Below, piece after piece: positions 40,639 through 46,712 of a DNA stretch of 46,712 nucleotides. The DNA lies in contig JAGAJO010000004.1 in assembly GCA_017626015.1 (NCBI GenBank), positions 1-46,712 on the forward strand. The letters run 5' to 3'. The notes beneath the pieces were generated by a model. It did no database searches, was not told the DNA's origin, and was given only the letters and a program-made list of their open reading frames with translations. The translations under genes and the position numbers were made by a program. Source of the DNA: Ruminococcus sp. (GTDB taxonomy: Bacteria > Bacillota > Clostridia > Oscillospirales > Ruminococcaceae). How positions within the stretch are numbered: the stretch's first letter is position 1; each line of letters begins with the position of its first letter.

Positions 40639-41493
40639 ATGATCGCAAAGTATGAAAACAAGACTCTTCCGGGCGGACTCAGGGTATCCGCACACAAGTA
40701 CAGAGATCTCCAGAATCTTCCCCACTGGCATATGGAGGGGGAGATCATAGCTGCGGACTGCGGTTCGGCTGAAGTAGCTGCGGGCAGCTCCGTGTACAGT
40801 CTGGAGCCGGGAAAATGTATGTTCATAAAAAGCGGCGAGGTCCACCATATAAGATCCGGCAGGGGAAGTGTGATATCCGTCATAAAGATAGACGGCGATC
40901 TTCTCGGCTCGGCATTCCCCAACGTTTCACCCAAAAGCCCTCTGACCGACGCACCGGAGGATCTTTTCCGAAGCTTCGACAGGCTTTCCGAGGAGATATC
41001 CCAGGGGAAAAAATACTGCGGGATAATTTGCGACGCAATAGCGCTGGAGCTTGCCGCAGGTATTCTCAGGCTATCGGGTACGGAGACCGAATCGGTGCAG
41101 AACTGCGCTTCCGAAAAGTACAAAAAGCTGCTTAAGCTGATCTCGGAAAAATATGCGTACATAACCTTTGACGAGGCGGCAGAATTTATGAAATTCTCAA
41201 AGCCCTACTTCTCGAAATACTTCAACCGTATGTCGGGAATGACCTTTACGAGCTATCTCAACATTATTCGCATAGAGAAAGCGGTCAAGCTGCTTAACGG
41301 ATCAAAGCTGACGGTAACGGAGGTTGCCCAGAGGACCGGTTTCTGCACCATTCGCAGCTTTAACAGGGTATTTAAGGAGCTTACCGGGTTCACGCCCAAA
41401 TCGCTTCCCAAGGACTACATTTTCATAAAGGCTGCGGACAGCCCGGAAACGGAACGTTTTGACCCTACCATAAGCGGACCCGCTGTGGTGTAG
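40639..41493 (+). CDS. AraC-family transcriptional regulator
   Basis: A 284-residue regulator with an N-terminal cupin-like sensing domain (LPHWHMEGEII near residue 27; LEPGKCMFIKSGEVHHI near 55) and two C-terminal helix-turn-helix motifs. The DNA-binding part contains KFSKPYFSKYFNRMSGMTFTSYLNIIRIEKAVKLL and VTEVAQRTGFCTIRSFNRVFKELTGFTP. The ATG at 40639 follows GGGAGG; the ORF start at 40588 would fall within the promoter. Divergent placement next to araB makes it the likely regulator of the arabinose unit. Whether it activates or represses, and the ligand, are unknown. Confidence 0.93.
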   Translation: MIAKYENKTLPGGLRVSAHKYRDLQNLPHWHMEGEIIAADCGSAEVAAGSSVYSLEPGKCMFIKSGEVHHIRSGRGSVISVIKIDGDLLGSAFPNVSPKSPLTDAPEDLFRSFDRLSEEISQGKKYCGIICDAIALELAAGILRLSGTETESVQNCASEKYKKLLKLISEKYAYITFDEAAEFMKFSKPYFSKYFNRMSGMTFTSYLNIIRIEKAVKLLNGSKLTVTEVAQRTGFCTIRSFNRVFKELTGFTPKSLPKDYIFIKAADSPETERFDPTISGPAVV

Positions 41494-41501
41494 ATAAACG
41501 G

Positions 41502-41540
41502 AAACGGGCGAACATAACGTAAGTTCACCCGTTTTATTTT
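41502..41540 (+). terminator. Terminator between convergent AraC and ClpE genes
   Basis: AAACGGGCGAAC (41502-41513) pairs with GTTCACCCGTTT (41523-41534) with one mismatch; TTTATTTTA follows. It also resembles the stem at 21849. The tract reaches the stop of the convergent ClpE gene. Confidence 0.75.
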
Positions 41541-43839
41541 ACAGCGCATTAACGGCAAGCTCGCCGTCCTTAACGCCGACGGAAAGCCCGGATATGCTTC
41601 CCTCGCCCTTTTCAATGATGATCTCAGCCGCCTTGTCCTCGACCTCGCTGCGGATAACACGTCTGATATCCCTTGCGCCCAGCTTCTGACCATGCGCCTT
41701 ATGAGCGATAAGCTTAAGTGCTTCCTCGCTGTACACAAGGCGGATACCCTTTTCGCCGAGGGGAGCTTTCATTTCGTCCAGCATAAGTCCCGCAATTGCG
41801 GCATAGTCCTCCTCGGTAAGCTGTCTGAACACGATCACCTCGTCAACTCTGCCCAGAAATTCCGGTCTGAGGAAATCCCTGAGAGCCTTCATTGCCTTGT
41901 CATGGGCGATCTCGTTATCGGTCTTGTTAAAGCCGACTCCCGTGTCCTTATCCGTCGAACCGGCATTGGAGGTCATGACAATGACGGTGTTCTCAAAGGA
42001 AACGCTTCTGCCCTGAGAATCGTTTATCTTACCTTCGTCGAGAATTTGCAGCAGTATATTCATAACATCGGGATGAGCCTTTTCGATCTCGTCAAAAAGC
42101 ACTACGGAATACGGTCTGCGGCGCACCTTTTCGGTAAGCTGTCCAGCCTCGTCAAATCCCACATATCCCGGAGGAGAGCCTATAAGCTTGGAAACAGAGT
42201 GCTTTTCCATAAACTCAGACATATCCACTCTGATAAGGGGTTCGGTGGCGTCGAAAAGCTCCTCCCCCAGCACCTTGACAAGCTCCGTTTTTCCCACTCC
42301 GGTAGGACCTACGAAGATAAACGACGCAGGACGGCGGCGTTTCGCAAGCTGGACTCTGGTACGCTTTATAGCCTTTGCGACCTTGGCTACCGCCTCCTCC
42401 TGACCGATTATCCTCTTGGAAAGCTCAGTCTCCAGATTTTTTATTTTGTCGTATTCGGTCTGAGCTATCTTGTTTGCCGGGATACCTGTCCACAGCTCTA
42501 TCACCTTTGAAAGATCCTCGTCGGTGACATAAACCTGTGAGAGAACACGCTCCACCTCGCTCAGCCTGTTCTGTATACGCAGCACCTCTCCCTTTTCGGA
42601 GGCGATGATCTCATAATCGGGCTGATCCTTTGACTCGTAATCTGCGATCAGATCCTGATGTGATTTCAGATCCTCCAGCAGTCTGCCGTGCTCTGCGATC
42701 TCGGGAGTGCGTATACTTGTGCAGGCGCACGCCTCGTCCAGCAGGTCTATCGCCTTATCCGGCAGGAACCTGTCGTTTATATATCTCTCCGAAAGCACTG
42801 CGCATTTTCTTACAACATCGTCCGAAACGTGTACCCTGTGATAATCCTCATAATATCTCTTTATCCCCTCAAGGACAGTAATGGTGTCCTCCACAGTAGG
42901 CTCGCTGACGGTGACAGGCTGAAAACGTCTTTCCAGTGCGGAATCCTTTTCAATATACTTCCTGTACTCCTTGAAGGTGGTCGCTCCGATAACCTGTATC
43001 TCGCCCCTTGAAAGAGACGGCTTCAGGATATTCGCAGCGTTCATCGTTCCCTCGGAATCCCCCGTTCCCACAAGAGTGTGTACCTCGTCGATAAAGAGGA
43101 TAACATTTCCCTGAGCCTTGACCTCCTCGACAAGACCCTTGCAGCGGCTTTCAAACTGTCCCCTGAACTGAGTGCCTGCCACAAGCGCAGTCAGATCCAG
43201 CAGATAGATCTCCTTATCCTTAAGATGAAAGGGCACGTCCCCTCCGACGATCTTCTGGGCTATGCCCTCGGCGATAGCGGTTTTTCCCACACCCGGCTCA
43301 CCGATAAGGCAGGGGTTGTTTTTCTGTCGGCGGGAAAGGATATGGATAACTCTGGAGATCTCCTTATCCCTGCCCACGATATTGTCAAGTCCGCCCTCTC
43401 TTGCCTTTTGGGTCAGATTTGTACAGTAGCTTGTAAGAAATTTAAGCTTTTTCTTCTTTCCCTGGGAATTGTCACCCTGCTCCTTTGCGGACTGTCTGCG
43501 GGACTTGTCGGGATTTGTAAGGGAATTTGCAAGATCGTTCATCATACCGGCTCCTCCCGTTCCGAACAGATTGCTGAGGAATCCGGGCATTGTTCCGCTT
43601 CCGCCAAGCTCGAAATCCTCCCCCTCCGCCATATCGTTCAGGGAATCGTTCATTGCCTGAAGCTCCTCGTCGGATATTCCCATAGACTTTATATATTCCT
43701 CTACCTGAGGTATTTTCAGTTCTCTTGCGCAGTTAAGGCATAAGCCCTCGTTTCTGAAATTCTTCTGAGGGTCGTTAGGATTGGTTGAAGATATAAAAAC
43801 CACCGCAGGTCGTTTTTTGCATCTTGAACACATTATCAT
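41539..43839 (-). CDS. clpE: ClpE-like AAA+ ATPase
   Basis: A 766-residue class 1 Clp/Hsp100 unfoldase of the ClpE/ClpC group, a likely partner of ClpP. A four-cysteine zinc motif (CSRC at 4-7 and CLNC at 34-37) replaces the Clp_N repeats, as in ClpE. The first AAA domain has Walker A GEPGVGKT at 180-187 and Walker [12 protein letters not shown] middle coiled region (about 410-480) precedes the second AAA domain with Walker A GPTGVGKT and Walker [12 protein letters not shown]. The C-terminal domain ends the protein. No CtsR-type repeat is visible upstream. It is 29 nt after the CvpA gene, same strand. Confidence 0.93.
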   Translation of the reverse strand: MIMCSRCKKRPAVVFISSTNPNDPQKNFRNEGLCLNCARELKIPQVEEYIKSMGISDEELQAMNDSLNDMAEGEDFELGGSGTMPGFLSNLFGTGGAGMMNDLANSLTNPDKSRRQSAKEQGDNSQGKKKKLKFLTSYCTNLTQKAREGGLDNIVGRDKEISRVIHILSRRQKNNPCLIGEPGVGKTAIAEGIAQKIVGGDVPFHLKDKEIYLLDLTALVAGTQFRGQFESRCKGLVEEVKAQGNVILFIDEVHTLVGTGDSEGTMNAANILKPSLSRGEIQVIGATTFKEYRKYIEKDSALERRFQPVTVSEPTVEDTITVLEGIKRYYEDYHRVHVSDDVVRKCAVLSERYINDRFLPDKAIDLLDEACACTSIRTPEIAEHGRLLEDLKSHQDLIADYESKDQPDYEIIASEKGEVLRIQNRLSEVERVLSQVYVTDEDLSKVIELWTGIPANKIAQTEYDKIKNLETELSKRIIGQEEAVAKVAKAIKRTRVQLAKRRRPASFIFVGPTGVGKTELVKVLGEELFDATEPLIRVDMSEFMEKHSVSKLIGSPPGYVGFDEAGQLTEKVRRRPYSVVLFDEIEKAHPDVMNILLQILDEGKINDSQGRSVSFENTVIVMTSNAGSTDKDTGVGFNKTDNEIAHDKAMKALRDFLRPEFLGRVDEVIVFRQLTEEDYAAIAGLMLDEMKAPLGEKGIRLVYSEEALKLIAHKAHGQKLGARDIRRVIRSEVEDKAAEIIIEKGEGSISGLSVGVKDGELAVNAL

Positions 43840-43868
43840 AAGCTTACTTTCCTTTCCTTTGATCGATT

Positions 43869-44747
43869 TTATTTATAGAAAAAATTGAAGAAATATTTAA
43901 ACAGATATGTGCTGTCGCTAACTTCGCTGTTAAACGACGACAAAGAATCGTGAGTAACGTTTACCACGGTACAGAGCATAAATGCGATCAGCGAGACATA
44001 CAGCACACCCTTTACAGCGCCAAGGGCAAATCCGCCGAACCGTGACGCAGCTTTGAGTGGAGGCACCTTCTCGAAGATACCCGAGATCCATATAATAAGA
44101 CGTATAAGCAGCTCTGCCGCTACAAAGCAGAGTATGAACAGCAGAAATTCCACAAATTTAAGGATAATGGGTCTTGCCACATTCTTTTCCATATAGCACG
44201 CCGCCTCGTGATCGCTGCCTGTGCATAAAAGCTCCGCACACCTTTTAAACTGCTTTGCCGTTATTTCCACAGAGGTAAGGAAATTGTGTGCGATGCCGGA
44301 CTCGTACTGCTTCTGTATCGCATCAACCAGATCGGTATCCAGAAAATCCTCCAGCTTTTTCCTGATATCCTCTGCGGTCTTGCTGTCCGCTCCCTTTTCG
44401 GTAAGCTTAGTCTTTACATTTTCGGCGATGTCTCCGCCTGCTTTTACTACGACACGGATATCGTCGTCGTTAAGATATCCGCCCGCTCCAAGTGCGTCAA
44501 GCTTACGTCTGAGCATACCATCTACGTCGATCTCCGTAAGAGCAGTTTCGACAGAGGATATAACGTCCTCCTTAAGATACCTGTTATACACAGGTTCACG
44601 CAGCGCTGAGGATGCCACAAAAGCGATCACCACCGCCAGCACTGTTCCCAGCATACATATAAGATACTTTACAAATCCCTTGATATAACCTATTGAGCAG
44701 GTGACCGCCAGTATCATTATTACTGCGGCGTCAAGGAAGACAGCCAT
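43869..44747 (-). CDS. CvpA-like membrane protein
   Basis: A 292-residue protein resembling the CvpA family (PF02674), named after colicin V production, with unclear function. Four membrane segments are visible: MAVFLDAAVIMILAVTCSIGYIKGFVKYL near the start, CMLGTVLAVVIAFVASSAL, then ILKFVEFLLFILCFVAAELLIRLIIW near residue 190 and GFALGAVKGVLYVSLIAFMLCTVV near 245. Between them lies an acidic soluble loop of about 120 residues, longer than usual. AGGAGGG precedes the ATG. It lies 14 nt after the DUF5711-type gene and 29 nt before clpE. Confidence 0.78.
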   Translation of the reverse strand: MAVFLDAAVIMILAVTCSIGYIKGFVKYLICMLGTVLAVVIAFVASSALREPVYNRYLKEDVISSVETALTEIDVDGMLRRKLDALGAGGYLNDDDIRVVVKAGGDIAENVKTKLTEKGADSKTAEDIRKKLEDFLDTDLVDAIQKQYESGIAHNFLTSVEITAKQFKRCAELLCTGSDHEAACYMEKNVARPIILKFVEFLLFILCFVAAELLIRLIIWISGIFEKVPPLKAASRFGGFALGAVKGVLYVSLIAFMLCTVVNVTHDSLSSFNSEVSDSTYLFKYFFNFFYK

Positions 44748-44761
44748 ATTTTTCCCTCCTG

Positions 44762-46312
44762 TCAGGTGCTGAAAGCAATTTTATTTATCTCCCTGTAATC
44801 CAGGAAATACACATTTTCGTTAAAGAACACAAAATCGAAATACTCGGGCGAAACCTCCGCCGTGGCAAGAAGATTTCCCGAAAAATCGTAAGCCTCCATT
44901 ATTTTGTCCTTAAGAAGTATTATCTTTCCGTTTTCAATGCTGAGGCTTTTCGGAGTTCCGTCATCGGTATAGATCCTGCTGTCGGGCTCATCTTTATCGG
45001 AGTTTGAATCGAAAATTATCAGCTCGGCAGATTTTCTCTTTATACCCTCCAGTATCACTGCGCCGCAGCCTTCCGTCAGATCGAAGTCCACCAGTCTGCT
45101 GGAATATTCGTACTCGAATATAACGTTTCCGTCTCCGTCAAGCTTACAGAAGCCAACGTCGCCGACTACCCAGAAGTCTCCGTTGTCATTTTCCAGAGCT
45201 TTGAGAGCCAGCATATCCAGCGGCTGACTTTTCATGATCTCCTCAGTGGAGTCAAAGCGCATATACCTGACAACCGACTGAAGACTGCCGTCCTTTGAAT
45301 TAAAGGTCGTTATAAAGCAGCCTCCGCCGTCCTTGCTGAAGGTGACGCTGAGTATCCCGGAGCTGCTTGACCATGAATATACTGCCGTGCCGTTGGGATC
45401 GTAGACAGTAAGCACGCCTGCATACTTTTCGTCCTGCGTTACCAGCGCCACGGAGCTGCTGTCGGAGATCTCCGCCATGAGTATACGATCGTCCACCGTT
45501 TTGGAATATATCTCATTCTTACGGTTTACCACCGTGAAGGAATTTCCTCCTCTGTCGTAAACAAGCATACGCTTCTTCGCAGTTTTCAGCACCGGATCTG
45601 CATAATTATGATTAAATGAATTGGACTCACCGCCGTTTTCGTCGTAAATACGCAGACGGTTCTTGTCAAGACACACAAGGAAGTTATCTATGCGGGATAC
45701 CGAGCTTACGGCTCCCTCGTCAAAGGAAATAGGGAAATTTCCTTTCTTTTTCTTTCCGTCATTTATAATAGTAGCGTGAGGTCTGTCCAGTATACCCTCA
45801 AGCTTTGGGACCCATTTGTCTCTGAGAAGGTAGACCGCAAGGGCAAACACCGCCACGATTACCAGAATTATCAGATTCTTGATCCTCTTTTTGTTTTTCT
45901 CACGCTGTCTTGCCGCCCTTATATCCGTTACCCTTGAAGCTTCTTTTTTGGCGGCTGTTTTCTCTTTTTTATTTTTATTACCGTCCGGACTTTTAACGGT
46001 TATATCCGGCTTTTCCTCCGTTATTTCCTCAGAGGAGGTCACGCTGATACGGCTTTCTCTATCTCCGGAGGTACCGTCTGCTCCGCCGTTTTTATTCCTT
46101 TTGGTTTTTTTGCTTATATTTTCAAGATCCCGCAGAGTTATATCGGGTGAGGAGCTTTTCGTTTCCGCCTTGCCGTCCCTGCTGACGACCTCTTTTTCCG
46201 AGACGACCTGAAAGGTCTTCTCAACCCTGCCGGATCTAATATCCTTACGGAATTTCTTTTGATTCCTGTTTATTTTTTTATCCTCGCTCAAATCCGTCAA
46301 ATCCCTCGTCAT
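44762..46312 (-). CDS. DUF5711-type single-pass membrane protein
   Basis: A 516-residue protein I read as DUF5711 family (PF18975), of unknown function. The first about 145 residues are highly charged with many lysines and aspartates. One membrane segment follows (about residues 150-166, IILVIVAVFALAVYLL). An extracytoplasmic domain with repeated beta-propeller-like strands comes next (for example VSRIDNFLVCLDKNRLRIYDENG and DFWVVGDVGFCKLDGDGNVIF). It overlaps truA by 35 nt, so the two are coupled. The charged tail would be cytoplasmic if the N-terminus is inside. Confidence 0.75.
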   Translation of the reverse strand: MTRDLTDLSEDKKINRNQKKFRKDIRSGRVEKTFQVVSEKEVVSRDGKAETKSSSPDITLRDLENISKKTKRNKNGGADGTSGDRESRISVTSSEEITEEKPDITVKSPDGNKNKKEKTAAKKEASRVTDIRAARQREKNKKRIKNLIILVIVAVFALAVYLLRDKWVPKLEGILDRPHATIINDGKKKKGNFPISFDEGAVSSVSRIDNFLVCLDKNRLRIYDENGGESNSFNHNYADPVLKTAKKRMLVYDRGGNSFTVVNRKNEIYSKTVDDRILMAEISDSSSVALVTQDEKYAGVLTVYDPNGTAVYSWSSSSGILSVTFSKDGGGCFITTFNSKDGSLQSVVRYMRFDSTEEIMKSQPLDMLALKALENDNGDFWVVGDVGFCKLDGDGNVIFEYEYSSRLVDFDLTEGCGAVILEGIKRKSAELIIFDSNSDKDEPDSRIYTDDGTPKSLSIENGKIILLKDKIMEAYDFSGNLLATAEVSPEYFDFVFFNENVYFLDYREINKIAFST

Positions 46313-46712
46313 AATATACTTTGTTCAGATACAAGCCCTGAGGCGGAACCGTTTTGCCCGCTCTTTTCCTGTCCAGAGAGCTTATGATCCCGGGAAGCTG
46401 CTCCTCGGCTATCTTGCCCTCGTTCACAAACAAAAGCGTACCCACCATAATCCTGACCATATTATACAAAAATCCGTTTCCCGAGACGGTGAAGATCACA
46501 AGATCTCCCTCCCGTCTGACGTCGAAACGATATATCGTTCTTACCGTATTTTCCTTTGTACACGCAGTGGAACACATCGCTTTGAAATCGTGCGTTCCCA
46601 CAAAATGCTTTGCCGCTCTGTCAAGCTTTTTTTCGTCTATCGGATACCAGCAGCGAAGCGCAGTGTTTCTGTAAAAAGGATCTTTCACCTGACTGTTGTG
46701 AATGATATATTC
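46278..46712 (-). CDS. truA: tRNA pseudouridine synthase A, C-terminal part (runs off the window)
   Basis: Only the last 144 residues are present. The reading frame continues past 46712, starting here EYIIHNSQVKDPFYRN. Recognisable parts are AAKHFVGTHDFKAMCS, VSGNGFLYNMVRIMVGTLL and PPQGLYLNKVYY. TruA makes pseudouridine at positions 38-40 of the tRNA anticodon stem. The catalytic aspartate lies in the missing N-terminal part. It overlaps the downstream DUF5711-type gene by 35 nt, which suggests translational coupling. Confidence 0.93.
   Translation of the reverse strand, partial: EYIIHNSQVKDPFYRNTALRCWYPIDEKKLDRAAKHFVGTHDFKAMCSTACTKENTVRTIYRFDVRREGDLVIFTVSGNGFLYNMVRIMVGTLLFVNEGKIAEEQLPGIISSLDRKRAGKTVPPQGLYLNKVYYDEGFDGFERG

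Noticed and set aside
1-46712. CRISPR array, tRNA or rRNA genes
   Set aside because: I saw no regularly spaced repeats, no tRNA-like T-loop with acceptor pairing and no rRNA segments.

Overview
The window looks like chromosome from a spore-forming, Gram-positive gut or rumen clostridium, most likely a Ruminococcus-type member of the Oscillospiraceae. Evidence for this is a GerA/GerB/GerC germination cluster and YpeB, classic TTGACA-N17-TATAAT promoters with strong AGGAGG ribosome sites, a secreted GH5 cellulase with a sortase-like NPATG tail, and genes for arabinoxylan and L-arabinose use. Genus assignment is inference from gene content. I see no tRNA, rRNA, CRISPR array, prophage or transposase gene. 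The most unusual content is non-coding.

Layout. 1-3.5 kb (+): a dispersed repeat, glycogen phosphorylase and acylphosphatase. 3.6-9.4 kb (-): a second copy of the repeat, rubrerythrin, YpeB, a zinc-ribbon membrane protein, a YbaK-type deacylase, a cytidylate-kinase-like protein and GerC. 9.4-12 kb (-): GerB and GerA behind a sigma-G-like promoter. 12.2-17 kb (-): GH5 endoglucanase, AI-2E-family exporter and acetolactate synthase (ilvB) with a structured leader. 17.1-19.4 kb (-): three membrane proteins. 19.4-20.2 kb: gene-free, repeat-containing. 20.2-21.8 kb (+): acyl-CoA-synthetase-like enzyme. 21.9-28 kb (-): two small exported proteins, a zinc-ribbon membrane protein, and a YfhO/GT2 pair probably acting in cell-envelope glycosylation. 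28-31 kb (-): an operon-like set of a GIDE/BAM-domain membrane protein, PspA and two membrane proteins. 31.4-35.1 kb (+): lipoprotein, FemAB-type peptidoglycan bridge enzyme, FliB-like protein, a small protein and a half-size EamA transporter. 35.1-36.1 kb (-): AzlC/AzlD amino-acid exporter. 36.3-40.5 kb (-): GH43, cytidine deaminase, araD and araB, with a divergent AraC-type regulator at 40.6-41.5 kb. 41.5-46.7 kb (-): ClpE-like ATPase, CvpA-like protein, a DUF5711-type protein and the C-terminal part of TruA, which runs off the window.

How genes work together. GH43 (no signal peptide), AraB and AraD would process imported arabino-oligosaccharides into the pentose phosphate pathway under the divergent AraC regulator; araA is not in the window. 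The extracellular GH5 enzyme supplies glucan breakdown products, and glycogen phosphorylase mobilises stored glucan. YpeB and GerABC belong to spore germination. The PspA/GIDE, YfhO/GT2, FemAB and ClpE genes concern envelope or stress functions.

The strongest unexpected signal is a family of at least eight short hairpin elements with GGCAATACCGCACA-like ends. They sit a few to about 35 nt upstream of eight unrelated start codons, several of them between a recognisable promoter and the ribosome site. One copy is expanded to about 180 bp and directly abuts a start codon. A second hairpin family, a 150-200 bp dispersed repeat and a roughly 200-nt structured ilvB leader add to this.
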